From: Cognatilysobacter segetis
GTDB lineage: Bacteria; Pseudomonadota; Gammaproteobacteria; Xanthomonadales; Xanthomonadaceae
Assembly (NCBI RefSeq): GCF_004359965.1
Contig: NZ_SMRQ01000005.1
Location: 1-58,545, forward strand
Length of the DNA stretch: 58,545 nt
Direction: 5' to 3'
In this document: positions 16,453 to 25,899 of the stretch, piece after piece
Layout: each line of letters starts with the position of its first letter
Position numbering within the stretch: the stretch's first letter is position 1
The notes under the pieces: model-generated
The model's database searches: none
Seen by the model: only the letters and a program-made list of their open reading frames with translations
What the model was told of the DNA's origin: nothing
Made by a program: the position numbers and the translations under genes

Positions 16453-19209
16453 TCAGGGCGCCGGCGCCGGGTCCGGCCGGCTCGCCGCCTCGGGGCTCAC
16501 CTTCTCGATCGAATGCCGCAGCTCGCGGCCGAGGATGAACTTCGCGTCCTTCGCCCACGCGTCGAGGCGCTCGTCGAAGGTGAGCTTGCCGTTCTCGTCC
16601 GCCCACACCAGCCGCAGCTCCCGCAGCTTGGCGATGAAGCCGCGGAACAGCGACTTGTCGAAGAACTCCGGCGCGGCCGGCGCGTACAGCAGCGACAGGC
16701 GTTGCGCCGCGAGGTGGCAGAGCGTCTCGAGCTCGCCCGCGCTGAGCGTGCCGGCGCCGTTCTTCACCAGCACGCTGATGGCGATGTAATAGCGCTCGAA
16801 CGCCTGCTGCAGCGAGTGGCCGATGGCGCGTAGGCGGAACACCTCGTCCGACTGGCTCGCACTGCGCGAGAGCTGCTCGCCGTCGTCGTCGTCGCGCCGG
16901 CGCAGCAGGCCTTCGGCCTCGAACACGTCGACCGTCGCGCGCAGGCGTTCGACGAACTCGTCCTCGGTCCACGGCAGGAACAGCTCGGACTGCAGGAAGG
17001 GATACACACTGCGACCCAGGCGCAGAACCGCCGACAGGTTCATGCGGCGGTTGTGCTGGAAGCAGCACGCCACCCAGCCGGCCGCGGTGAACAGGTGCAG
17101 CACGTTGTTGCGGAAGTAGCTGAGCAGGACCGCCATTTCCTCCTCGACCTCCAGCACGTCGCCGAGCGGATGCTTGACGCGCATCAGCACGCCGATCTCC
17201 TCGCCGTGCGCGACGATTTCCTCCGGCGTGTGCGGCGTCACGGTGACGCGGTCGGAGTACGGCAACTGCGCCAGCAGCTTCTTGGACAGCGCGATCTGCG
17301 CCAGCAGGTCGGCCTCGCTCATCGCGTGCTTCGGCGTCGACAGCAGCGCGAGCGCGAGCAGGCAGATGGGGTTCACGTCCGCGGCTCGGTTGATGTTGAC
17401 CTGGATCTTCTGCGCCAGTGCGTCGACCGTCTCCGCCAGCCACGCGGGCTTGGCGTCCTCCGGCACCGGGCGGCCGTCCCATTCGGGGGCCTTCTCCGCG
17501 AGCACGTCGCCAAGCCGGATCGGCTCGCCGAAGTTCACCACCACCTGGCCGTAGTTGCTGCTCAGCACCTTCGGGATGCCCATGAGCAGCGACCAGATCG
17601 ATTCCTTTTCCTTCGGCTTGCCCGACAGCTCGTCGAGGTAGCTGCGGCCTTCCATCAGCTTCTCGTAGCCGATGTAGATCGGCTGAAACAGCACGGGGCG
17701 GGTGGGCGCGCGCAGGTAGGCGCGAAGCGTCATCGCCAGCGAGCCGCCCTTGGGCTGCAGCAGTCGGCCCGTGCGCGAACGGCCGCCCTCGATGAAGTAC
17801 TCGATCGAGTAGCCGCCGGCCACCAGCTGCGCCATGTACTCGCGGAACACCGCCGAATACAGCGCGTTGCCGCGGAAACTGCGCCGCGCGAAGAACGCGC
17901 CGCCCTTGCGAAGGAACGTGCCCACCACCGGCAGGTTGAGGTTGACGCCCGCGAAGATGTGCGGCGGCACGATGCCGCGCGTGTAGAGCAGGTAGCTCAG
18001 CAGCAGGTAATCCATGTGGCTGCGGTGCGAGGGCACGTAGACCACCTCGTTGCCGGGCGCGTCCTCCTTGAGCTTGTCGAGGTGGTGCACCAGCACGCCG
18101 CGGTAGATGCGGTTCCACACCGGCTGCAGCAGGAAGCTCGCCGAGCGCACCACCGGATGCGAATAGTCCGCCGCGATCTCGTACGCATAGGCATGCGCCT
18201 TCTTCCAGGCCTCGGCGGCGCTGGTGCCGTCGCGACGCGCCTGGTCGGCGATCGCGTCGCGCACGCTGGGCGAGCCGAGCACCTGGTCGACCAGCAGGCG
18301 CCGCGTCGATAGGTCCGGCCCGATCACCGCAGTGCGGATACGGCGGAAGTGCGTGCGCAGCACGCGCGAGAGCTTGCGCACCGTGCGCTCGGGCGGCAGG
18401 CCCTCGTCGGCGATGGCGCGCAGGCTCACCGGCGGCGCGAAGCGCACGTAGGTTTCGCGGCCGTTGAGGGCGATCGACAGCAGGCGGCGGAAGCGGCCGA
18501 CCAGCTGCCAGTTTTCCGAGAACAGCACCGAGAACCAGCCGCTCGACTTCTCCGGCGCGCGGCCGACGAAGATCGACACCGGCACCAGCGCGATGTCGAG
18601 CGTGGGATCGGCGCGGTGCGCCTGGATCAGCCGCGCCAGCGATTCGGAGTGCGACTTGCCGTTCGGCATCGCCGGCCGCTCGATCACGCCGGGGATGTTC
18701 GGGATCGGCGCGATCGGCCCGACGTTGCGGCGCGACAGCGCGACGTACGCGCGCCCGCGGCCGGTGGGATCGCCGGGCAGCGGCTTGAGCGGCGACGGCA
18801 GGCCGGCCTCGAGGCAGGCGCGGTCGAGGATCAGTGCGTTCGACAGGCCGTAGTCCTCGAGCACGTAGCAGACCGGGCGGCCCTGCCACTCGGGCACGTG
18901 CTCGGCCGGTGCGGCCGGCTCGATCTTGAGCGCGACCCAGGGCGCGAGCAGGCGCCCGAGCACGCGAGCCCACAGCGGGCGCGCCGACGCGTCGCCGCGG
19001 GGCGGACGTGGCGGCGGCGGGGACGCCAGCAGCGCGTCGGCGGGCGTGGCGCCGGGCATGGGAAGATCGGGCTGGGCGGGATCGGGTTGCGGCATGGGGG
19101 GCTCTACGGCCGATGCCGCGGGCGTGTCGGGGGGCGTCGTGTCGTGCTGCGGCGGCGGTGGGGGCGCGTCCGGGACCGGCAGGGGCGTCTGCTGGGCCAT
19201 CGCCGGCAT
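16453..19209 (-). CDS. plsB: Glycerol-3-phosphate 1-O-acyltransferase PlsB
   Basis: The start at 19209 gives 918 residues; ATG at 19200 is equally possible and the TTG at 19218 less likely. The acyltransferase signature is complete: HRSHMDYLLL (H-x4-D), the GGAFFARRSF block, FIEGGRSRTGR and a later P-containing block. PlsB acylates glycerol-3-phosphate at sn-1 on the inner face of the inner membrane, the first step of phospholipid synthesis. The N-terminal 80 or so residues are unusually proline-rich. A minus-strand terminator lies 65 bp upstream, separating it from any earlier transcript. Confidence 0.95.
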   Translation of the reverse strand: MPAMAQQTPLPVPDAPPPPPQHDTTPPDTPAASAVEPPMPQPDPAQPDLPMPGATPADALLASPPPPRPPRGDASARPLWARVLGRLLAPWVALKIEPAAPAEHVPEWQGRPVCYVLEDYGLSNALILDRACLEAGLPSPLKPLPGDPTGRGRAYVALSRRNVGPIAPIPNIPGVIERPAMPNGKSHSESLARLIQAHRADPTLDIALVPVSIFVGRAPEKSSGWFSVLFSENWQLVGRFRRLLSIALNGRETYVRFAPPVSLRAIADEGLPPERTVRKLSRVLRTHFRRIRTAVIGPDLSTRRLLVDQVLGSPSVRDAIADQARRDGTSAAEAWKKAHAYAYEIAADYSHPVVRSASFLLQPVWNRIYRGVLVHHLDKLKEDAPGNEVVYVPSHRSHMDYLLLSYLLYTRGIVPPHIFAGVNLNLPVVGTFLRKGGAFFARRSFRGNALYSAVFREYMAQLVAGGYSIEYFIEGGRSRTGRLLQPKGGSLAMTLRAYLRAPTRPVLFQPIYIGYEKLMEGRSYLDELSGKPKEKESIWSLLMGIPKVLSSNYGQVVVNFGEPIRLGDVLAEKAPEWDGRPVPEDAKPAWLAETVDALAQKIQVNINRAADVNPICLLALALLSTPKHAMSEADLLAQIALSKKLLAQLPYSDRVTVTPHTPEEIVAHGEEIGVLMRVKHPLGDVLEVEEEMAVLLSYFRNNVLHLFTAAGWVACCFQHNRRMNLSAVLRLGRSVYPFLQSELFLPWTEDEFVERLRATVDVFEAEGLLRRRDDDDGEQLSRSASQSDEVFRLRAIGHSLQQAFERYYIAISVLVKNGAGTLSAGELETLCHLAAQRLSLLYAPAAPEFFDKSLFRGFIAKLRELRLVWADENGKLTFDERLDAWAKDAKFILGRELRHSIEKVSPEAASRPDPAPAP

Positions 19210-19273
19210 TATGCCCAAGCGGGTTCATGCGTCCCGGACGCAGGCCACAGCCGGGACGCGGCGGACGGCGGGC

Positions 19274-19301
19274 AAAGAAAAAGGAGGCCGCGAGGCCTCC
19301 T
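19274..19301 (-). terminator. Orphan minus-strand rho-independent terminator
   Basis: Read on the minus strand, AGGAGGCC-TCGC-GGCCTCCT is followed by TTTTCTTT. It points toward plsB but lies upstream of it, and no protein gene precedes it on that strand. It may end a small RNA or attenuate plsB. Confidence 0.7.
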
Positions 19302-19337
19302 CCAAACCCGGCCGGAGCCAGGGGGACAACAACGATT

Positions 19338-19449
19338 GGACAGTGCCGGTCGAACCGGACGCGAACAGCTTAATAAATCGTTATTCCTAAAGCAATAGCG
19401 GCGGAAGTAACGCTAAGTGCTTGAATCTTTGGAGCAGCCGGCACTGTCC
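19338..19449. repeat. 12-bp inverted repeat flanking an AT-rich segment
   Basis: GGACAGTGCCGG (19338-19349) is perfectly complementary to CCGGCACTGTCC (19438-19449), 88 bp apart. A short ATTGGA is present just outside both arms, slightly displaced. The sequence between is AT-rich. It could be a large hairpin, an operator pair or a degenerate mobile fragment. Confidence 0.6.
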
Positions 19450-19647
19450 CTTCCAATGCCCTCCAACGCAAAGCACTCGGAGGAGCGGCCACTCCGCGAC
19501 CTACCAGAAACCGAAACTGCGCCGCAAGTCACGCATTCCACTCGACAGCCCCCGTCAGCGCCACGTATACAGCCGACACCGCGGGATACGCCGCGGCGCG
19601 GTGACGCCAGGACGGCGGCCACCGGCTTTCACGACCAGGGGAAAACC

Positions 19648-22600
19648 ATGAAGACCTGTACCACGCGCACCGCCCGCGGCGGCCTCGCGCGCTCGCTGCT
19701 TTCCGGCGCCGTCGCCGCCACGCTCGCCCTCGGCTTCATGCCGGTCGCCGGCGCCCAGCAGGCCGATCCCGGCAAGGCCGGCACTCCGGACAGCTGGATG
19801 ACCGGCGAATTCCAGGCCGACTGGGGCCTGGCCGCCATCAATGCGCAGTACGCCTATGCCCGCGGCCTGACCGGCAAGGGCATCCGCCTCGGCATCTTCG
19901 ACAGCGGCGTCGCGCTCGGCCACGACGAGTTCGCCGGCAAGCAGACGCGCGGCATCACCATCGCCGACCTGCTGCGCGACGGCAGCCTGTGCACCAACAC
20001 CACCGCACTCACCGGCGACGACGCGTGCTTCCGCTCGAACGGCGGGCAGGTCGCGGTGGACTACTTCGAGTACACCGACGAAGACCGCGCGCTGGTCCAG
20101 TACCTCACGGACATCGGCTACTTCTACGACTGGGTGCCCGAGTACCTCGAGTCACTGGCCGGCTTCCATTACGGCACGCACGGCACGCACGTCGCCGGCA
20201 CCATGGCCGGCAACCGCGACGGCCAGGGCACGCAGGGCGTGGCGTTCGGCGCCGACTTCAGCGCGGCCCGCCTGTTCTCGAACACGTACCAGGACCTCTA
20301 CTCGCTGCTCGGCGTGCAGGGTGGCCAGAACTACGCCATCGGCCCGGACAGCAGCGCCGTGCAGAGCATGTATGAGCAGATGGCCGCGCAGGGCGTGCGC
20401 GCCATCAACCACAGCTGGGGCCTGAGCCAGGAACCGGACAACGCGGCCGACATGGACGCGCTGTACAACCTCGAAGGCGTGCCGGAGTACTTCCAGACCT
20501 ACGCCGATCCGTCGCTCAACGACCACATGCTCCAGGTCTTCGCCGCGGGCAACAACTACGGCGCGATCGCGGGCATCTACGCCACGCTGCCGCGCTGGGT
20601 CGAGGGCCTCGACAAGTACTGGCTGAGCGTCGTCAACATCAACGACACCGGCGAGATCGACGAGAGCTCGAGCATCTGCGGCCTGAGCAAGGACTGGTGC
20701 GTCACCGCGCCGGGCACCGACATCGCCTCCACCGTCGTCGGCGGCGAGATCGAGGGCACCGTGCAGCGCGATGCCGACGGCAACGTCATCGGCCTCGACG
20801 TCACCGCCGAACACCCGGAGTACGGCTACGGCTACATGACCGGCACGTCGATGGCGGCGCCGCACGTCACCGGCGCGCTCGCACTGCTGATGGAGCGCTT
20901 CCCGTACCTCGACAACCCGCAGATCCGCGACATCCTGCTCACCACCGCCACGGACCTCGGCGAGGCGGGCGTGGACGAGATCTACGGCTGGGGCCTGATC
21001 GACCTCAAGAAGGCGATCGAAGGCCCGGGCCTGCTGCGCGTCGATACCGACGTCGTCATGAACCGCATGGCGGGCGGCATCAAGACCTGGTCGGGCCTGG
21101 CCTGGGACGACTGGACCAACGACATCGGCGGCCCCGGTCGCCTGACCAAGTCGGGCATCGGCTGGCTGCGCCTGTCGGGCGACAACCGTTTCGCCGGCGC
21201 CACCGTGAAGCAGGGCGTGCTCGAACTGACCGGCGACAACGCGCTTTCGGCCGCGACCAACGTGGACGGCGGTGTGCTGATCGTCGGCGGCAGCCTGCGC
21301 GGCAGCGCGCTGACCGTGAACAACGGCGGCATCGCGACCGTCGACGGCACCGTGGCGGGCGCGGCGACGCGCATCAACGCGGGCGGCCGCCTGAGCGGCC
21401 ACGGCACGCTGGCCGACCTCGCCGTGTACGGCACGATCGCGCCGGGCAACAGCATCGGCACGCTCCACGTCAGCGGCAACTACGTGCAGGGCGCGGGCTC
21501 GGTCTTCGAGGCCGAACTCGGTGCGAACGGCGCCTCCGACCGCATCGCGGTCGCCGGCACCGCGCAGCTGCAGGGCGGCACGGTGCGCCTCTACGGCACG
21601 CCGGGCGTGTACCTCGTCGGCCAGAACTACACGCTGCTCACCGCCGCGGGCGGCCTGACCGGCCAGTTCCAGTCGCTCGACCGCAGCGCGTTCTCGCCGT
21701 TCCTGAAGTTCGACCTCGGCTACGGCGCGAACGCGCTCAGCCTGGCGGTCAGCCGCGGCATGGCCTTCGCCGCCGCCGGCACCACCGCCAACCAGCGCGC
21801 CGTGGGCGCGGCCGCCGACGCGATGACCGCCGGCACGCCGCTGCTCAACACGCTGACCCAGCTGTTCCCGGCGCAGGCGCAGGTCGCGTTCGACCAGCTC
21901 GGCGGCGAGGCGCATGCGAGCACGCGCGGCGTGCTGGTCGATACCAGCCGCCACGTGCGCGAGGCCGCGCTCGCGCGCAGCTTCACGCAGGCCGCGCCCG
22001 ACGCGCATGCCGACGGCACCACGTCGGTCTGGGCCGAGGGCCTCTCGACCGGTGGCCACGTCAATGCGGACGGCAACGCCGCGCGCATCGAGGCGCAGGG
22101 CAGCGGCCTGTTCGTCGGCGTCGACCACGCGTTCGCGGGCGGCTGGACCGTCGGCGGCCTGCTCGGCAGCGCGCGCAACGACCTCGCGGTGGCCGACCGC
22201 GGCAGCCGCGGCGACTCGCAGGATCGCCACCTCGCCGTGTACGGCGGCGGCCGCCTCGGCGGCTTCGGCGTGAAGGGCGGGCTGGCGTACGCGACGCACG
22301 ACATCGACATGCGTCGCCGCGTCGCGTTCCCGGGCCTGGACCAGACGCTGACCTCGACGCACGACGCCAAGACGCTGCAGGGCTTCGTCGAGGGCAGCTG
22401 GCGCTTCGACGGCGGCCACTGGTCGGTCGAGCCGTACGCGCAGTTCGCGCACGTGCGCGTGGACGCGGACCGCTTCGCCGAGCAGGGCGGCAGCGCCGCG
22501 CTCACGGTGGAAGGCGACGCGACCCACGTGAACCTGTCGACGGCGGGCGCGCGCTTCGCCGTGGATCTCGGCGGCCAGGGCCAGACGCCGGGCTGGCTGC

Positions 22601-22848
22601 AGCTGCGCGCCGGCGCCGGCTACCGCCACGCGTCGGGCGATCTGGCGTCCCCGACCCGCGCGATGTGGGCAGGCGGCGGCACGTTCACCGTCGAAGGCGC
22701 GACGCTGGCCGACAACGCGTGGACGGCCGACCTCGGCCTCGGCGCGTGGCTGAGCCCGCGCACGCTGCTCGAGCTGGGCTACAGCGGCCAGTACTCGGAC
22801 GAGGCGCGCGACCACGGTGCCAACGCGCGGATCTCCGTGCAGTTCTGA
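19648..22848 (+). CDS. S8 (subtilisin-like) serine protease autotransporter
   Basis: The ATG at 19648, with AGGGGAAAA upstream, gives 1066 residues. A long signal sequence ends near VAGAQQ. The subtilase domain carries the full triad: Asp85 (GIFDSG), His178 (HGTHVAG) and Ser401 (GTSMAAPHV). A parallel beta-helix linker with autotransporter repeats follows (about 460-690), then a C-terminal barrel of about 270 residues ending in SVQF, the outer-membrane signal. This type V protein carries its protease to the cell surface or medium. Related proteins are abundant in Lysobacter. The gene has a long, AT-rich leader and a strong terminator. Confidence 0.95.
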   Translation: MKTCTTRTARGGLARSLLSGAVAATLALGFMPVAGAQQADPGKAGTPDSWMTGEFQADWGLAAINAQYAYARGLTGKGIRLGIFDSGVALGHDEFAGKQTRGITIADLLRDGSLCTNTTALTGDDACFRSNGGQVAVDYFEYTDEDRALVQYLTDIGYFYDWVPEYLESLAGFHYGTHGTHVAGTMAGNRDGQGTQGVAFGADFSAARLFSNTYQDLYSLLGVQGGQNYAIGPDSSAVQSMYEQMAAQGVRAINHSWGLSQEPDNAADMDALYNLEGVPEYFQTYADPSLNDHMLQVFAAGNNYGAIAGIYATLPRWVEGLDKYWLSVVNINDTGEIDESSSICGLSKDWCVTAPGTDIASTVVGGEIEGTVQRDADGNVIGLDVTAEHPEYGYGYMTGTSMAAPHVTGALALLMERFPYLDNPQIRDILLTTATDLGEAGVDEIYGWGLIDLKKAIEGPGLLRVDTDVVMNRMAGGIKTWSGLAWDDWTNDIGGPGRLTKSGIGWLRLSGDNRFAGATVKQGVLELTGDNALSAATNVDGGVLIVGGSLRGSALTVNNGGIATVDGTVAGAATRINAGGRLSGHGTLADLAVYGTIAPGNSIGTLHVSGNYVQGAGSVFEAELGANGASDRIAVAGTAQLQGGTVRLYGTPGVYLVGQNYTLLTAAGGLTGQFQSLDRSAFSPFLKFDLGYGANALSLAVSRGMAFAAAGTTANQRAVGAAADAMTAGTPLLNTLTQLFPAQAQVAFDQLGGEAHASTRGVLVDTSRHVREAALARSFTQAAPDAHADGTTSVWAEGLSTGGHVNADGNAARIEAQGSGLFVGVDHAFAGGWTVGGLLGSARNDLAVADRGSRGDSQDRHLAVYGGGRLGGFGVKGGLAYATHDIDMRRRVAFPGLDQTLTSTHDAKTLQGFVEGSWRFDGGHWSVEPYAQFAHVRVDADRFAEQGGSAALTVEGDATHVNLSTAGARFAVDLGGQGQTPGWLQLRAGAGYRHASGDLASPTRAMWAGGGTFTVEGATLADNAWTADLGLGAWLSPRTLLELGYSGQYSDEARDHGANARISVQF

Positions 22849-22877
22849 TGCAGTCCGACGCAGGGATGCGTCGATGG

Positions 22878-22908
22878 AAAAGGCGGCCTCCGGGCCGCCT
22901 TTTCTTTT
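22878..22908. terminator. Bidirectional rho-independent terminator
   Basis: GGCGGCC (22882-22888) pairs with GGCCGCC (22893-22899) around TCCG. The stem is preceded by AAAA and followed by TTTTCTTTT, so it can end both the autotransporter transcript and the convergent rep transcript. Confidence 0.9.
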
Positions 22909-22941
22909 GCCCGCGGTCAACGCCCGCCGCGTCGCGGGACG

Positions 22942-24921
22942 TCAACCGTCCAGCAGCGCGCGGATCGCCGCGAAGCCGGCGTCGGCGCGCGCCTTCTTGT
23001 TCTCCGCGTCCGCAACGGGGTCCGCGCCGTCGCGCTGGATCTCCGAGGCCGGCAGTTCGTCGAGGAAGCGGCTTGGCTTGAGCCGCAGCACTTCGCCCCA
23101 GCGCTCGGCGCGTTTCGAATACGACAGCCAGAGCCGTTCCTTCGCGCGGGTGATGCCGACGTAGAGCAGGCGTCGCTCCTCGTCCAGACGGCCTTCGTCG
23201 AGGCTCGCCTCGTGCGGCAGCGTGCCGTCTTCCATGCCGACGATGAAGACGTAGCGGAACTCCAGGCCCTTGGCGGCATGCAGGCTCATCAGCCGCACCT
23301 GATTGCCGGCCTCGCCCTTGTCGGCATGCGAGAGTAGCGCGAGCTGCGCGGCGAGTTCGCCCGGGCCCGCATTGCGCGCGCCCTCGAACCAGCCGGCGAG
23401 CTCGTCGATGTTCGCCTTGCGACGCTGGAAGCTCGCCTCGTCCTTGCACTGCGCACGCACGCTGGCCAGCAGCCCGCTGCGCTCGGCGACCTCGCCGACG
23501 AGTTCGGCCGGCGTCGCGTGCTGCGACTTCGCGCGCAGCTGGCGCACCAGCGTGCCGAAGCTGTCGAGTGCGTTCGCCGCGCGCGGCGGCAACTGCTTGA
23601 GCGCGCCGACGTTGTCGATCGCCCGCGCCATCGGCATGTGCGCGTGCTGCGCCAGTTCGGCGAGCCTGGCCAGCGTGCCCGCGCCGACCTCGCGCTTGGG
23701 CGCCTGCACCGCGCGCAGGAAGGCCGCGTCGTCGTCGGGGTTGGCCAGCAGGCGCAGCCAGCTCAGCACGTCCTTGACCTCGCCGCGATCGAGGAACGCG
23801 GTGCCGCCCGAGAGGTGGTACGGCACGCGCTGCAGCTGCAGCGCCTTCTCGAGTGCGCGGCTCTGGAAGTTGCCGCGGAACAGCAGGCAGAAATCGCTCC
23901 ACGGCGCGCGCGTGCTGGCCGCGATGAACTGGATCTCCGCCGCCACCTTCTCCGCCTCGTGCGCGGCGTCGCGGCATTCCCAGATGCGGATGCGCTCGCC
24001 GTCGGGCTGGTCCGACCACAGCGTCTTCAGGTGCTCGTGCGGATTGTTCGCGATCAGCGTGTTCGCCGCGCGCAGCACGCGGTTGCTGCAGCGGTAGTTC
24101 TGCTCCAGCTTGACGATGCGCAGCGTCGGGTAGTCGCTGCCGAGCTGCAGCAGGTTGTCGGGGTTCGCGCCGCGCCAGGCGTAGATCGACTGGTCGTCGT
24201 CGCCCACGCAGGTGAACAGGCCGCGCGGGCCGGCCAGCGATTTCAGCAGGCGGTACTGCGCGTCGTTGGTGTCCTGGCACTCGTCGACGAGCAGGTAGCC
24301 GATGCGCTCGCGCCAGGCGAGGCACATGTCCTCGTCGGCTTCGAGCAATTGCACGGGCAGGCGGATCAGGTCGTCGAAGTCGACCGCGTTGAAGCTCGAC
24401 AGGCGCTGCTGGTAGAGGTCGTAGACGGTCGCCGCCTCGATCTCGCGCGGGCTGCGCGCCTCGCGCATCGCTTCCTCGGGCGACAGGCCGGCGTTCTTCG
24501 CGCGCGAGATCAGCCCGCGCACGCCGTCGATCACGTCGGGCTTGCTGCCGGCGGGCAGCAGGTCCTTGATCTGCGCGGCGCTGTCGTCGGAATCGAAGAT
24601 CGAGAAGCCGCGCCGCAGGCCCGCCTTCGCGTGCTCGATCTGCAGGAACTTCAGTCCCAGCGCATGGAAGGTGCAGATCGTCAGGCCTTCCGCCGCGTCG
24701 CCGCGGATGCGCTTGGCGACGCGCTCGCGCATCTCCTTCGCGGCCTTGTTGGTGAACGTGATCGCTGCGATCCGCTTGGCCGGCATGCGGCCCGTCGCGA
24801 TCAGGTGCGCAATCTTCTCGACGATCACGCGCGTCTTGCCGCTGCCCGCGCCGGCGAGCACGAGGAGGGGGCCGTCGCAGTGCTCGACGGCGGCGCGCTG
24901 TTGGGGATTGAGGCCGTGCAT
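22942..24921 (-). CDS. rep: ATP-dependent DNA helicase Rep (UvrD family)
   Basis: MHGLNPQQRAAV at 24921 is the canonical family start and gives 659 residues. Superfamily 1A helicase motifs appear in order: GAGSGKT (Walker A), TFTNKAAKEM, LVDECQDTN (motif II), GDDDQSIYAWRGA, LEQNYRC, and VGITRAKERLWL (motif VI). Rep is a 3'-5' helicase that travels with the replisome and clears protein roadblocks. An open frame continuing upstream of this start is a chance extension opposite the Sel1-like gene. Confidence 0.95.
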   Translation of the reverse strand: MHGLNPQQRAAVEHCDGPLLVLAGAGSGKTRVIVEKIAHLIATGRMPAKRIAAITFTNKAAKEMRERVAKRIRGDAAEGLTICTFHALGLKFLQIEHAKAGLRRGFSIFDSDDSAAQIKDLLPAGSKPDVIDGVRGLISRAKNAGLSPEEAMREARSPREIEAATVYDLYQQRLSSFNAVDFDDLIRLPVQLLEADEDMCLAWRERIGYLLVDECQDTNDAQYRLLKSLAGPRGLFTCVGDDDQSIYAWRGANPDNLLQLGSDYPTLRIVKLEQNYRCSNRVLRAANTLIANNPHEHLKTLWSDQPDGERIRIWECRDAAHEAEKVAAEIQFIAASTRAPWSDFCLLFRGNFQSRALEKALQLQRVPYHLSGGTAFLDRGEVKDVLSWLRLLANPDDDAAFLRAVQAPKREVGAGTLARLAELAQHAHMPMARAIDNVGALKQLPPRAANALDSFGTLVRQLRAKSQHATPAELVGEVAERSGLLASVRAQCKDEASFQRRKANIDELAGWFEGARNAGPGELAAQLALLSHADKGEAGNQVRLMSLHAAKGLEFRYVFIVGMEDGTLPHEASLDEGRLDEERRLLYVGITRAKERLWLSYSKRAERWGEVLRLKPSRFLDELPASEIQRDGADPVADAENKKARADAGFAAIRALLDG

Positions 24922-25077
24922 CGGTCGGTCGGTGCCGGGGGACGCGCATGGTAAGCGCCCGACGTCGCAGCACGCCGCGGCACTGAACGCCAACGTGAAC
25001 GCGGCGCGGCTAGCCCATGAGTTGGCTGTCGTAGGCCCGATCGTCGCCCTAGACTGCGCGCGTTCCGACTGCCCTGG

Positions 25078-25833
25078 ATGGCCATGCGCCGCTTCGCACT
25101 GACGCTCTCCGCCGCGATCGCCTTGATCGTGCCCTTCGCCGCCGCCGCATCCGATGCCAAGCCCGCGCCGCCGACCGACGCGCGCTCGCTCGAGTACGAA
25201 TTCGCGTTCCGCGGCCATCCGGACCTCCAGTACCGGTTGTTCGGCGTGGACCGCTTCCGCCGGGGCCAGTACGACGAGGCGATGACGCTGCTGCGCCGCG
25301 CCGCGCGCTTCGGCGACAAGCCGTCGCAGGGCCTGATCGCGGAGATGTACGCCGCGGGCCAGGGCGTGCCAGCGGACATGGCGATGGCATATGCGTGGAT
25401 GGATCTCGCCGCCGAACGCGGATACAGGGATTTCGTCATCCGCCGCGAGCGCTACTGGGCGCGCATGACCGAAGCCGATCGCGCGCGCGCCGTGACCGAA
25501 GGCCAGGCGATCTACGCCGAGTTCGGCGATGCGGCGGCCAAGCCGCGTTTCGCCGACCAGCTGCGCAGGGCCTCGAAGGAAGGCGTCGGGAGCCGTACCG
25601 GTTTCTCCGGCAACGTGAAGGTGACGATCCCGAGCAGCTTCGGCGACCAGACCCTCGATGCCGCGCAATTGCGCAGCTTCAGCTACTGGGATCCGAAGAA
25701 GTACTGGGCCATGCAGGACGCGCTGTGGAAGAACCCGGGCGGCCGCGTCGACGCCGGCGACCTGCAGGACGTGCGCACGCGCCCCGGCGCGGCACCCGCG
25801 CCCGCCAACCCGAAGGCCGGCGACCGCCGCTGA
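25078..25833 (+). CDS. Exported Sel1-like repeat protein
   Basis: This 251-residue protein starts with a signal peptide ending FAAAAS. A helical region at about 60-115 with YDEAMTLLRRAARFG, then AEMYAAGQGVPADMAMAYAWMDLAAERG, is a Sel1/TPR-like repeat. The C-terminal part has no recognised domain and ends in an Ala/Pro tail. Such proteins are periplasmic scaffolds of unknown partner. ATG at 25084 is an alternative start. A TAGACT hexamer about 30 bp upstream may be the -10. Confidence 0.8.
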   Translation: MAMRRFALTLSAAIALIVPFAAAASDAKPAPPTDARSLEYEFAFRGHPDLQYRLFGVDRFRRGQYDEAMTLLRRAARFGDKPSQGLIAEMYAAGQGVPADMAMAYAWMDLAAERGYRDFVIRRERYWARMTEADRARAVTEGQAIYAEFGDAAAKPRFADQLRRASKEGVGSRTGFSGNVKVTIPSSFGDQTLDAAQLRSFSYWDPKKYWAMQDALWKNPGGRVDAGDLQDVRTRPGAAPAPANPKAGDRR

Positions 25834-25887
25834 CCAGCGCACGGCGGTATGCCGGCGGCCGCGCTTCGCGGCCGCATCGGCGCTGCG

Positions 25888-25893
25888 TAAACT
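25888..25893 (+). promoter_or_regulatory. -10 box of an apparently leaderless transcript (tdk)
   Basis: TAAACT is followed by exactly six bases and the tdk ATG at 25900, and no Shine-Dalgarno sequence fits between them. Confidence 0.5.
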
Positions 25894-25899
25894 CCCCGC

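Larger units (their letters stand above)
19210..19647. other. Divergent plsB/autotransporter intergenic region
   Basis: This 438-bp spacer holds a minus-strand terminator (19274-19301), a perfect 12-bp inverted repeat (19338-19349 with 19438-19449) and, between its arms, an AT-rich stretch (about 19369-19434) that stands out in a 70% GC genome. The stretch is a likely promoter zone for one or both flanking genes or for a small minus-strand RNA. A minus-strand frame at 19413-19622 has no supportive features. Confidence 0.5.

Noticed and set aside
19348-19362. tRNA or tmRNA-like T-arm (GGTTCGA on the minus strand) near the orphan terminator
   Set aside because: The bases flanking TTCGA cannot form the required T-stem, and no acceptor or anticodon arm was found.
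19413-19622. 69-codon minus-strand frame in the plsB/autotransporter gap
   Set aside because: No ribosome site and no domain; it overlaps the leader of the protease gene and spans the inverted repeat.
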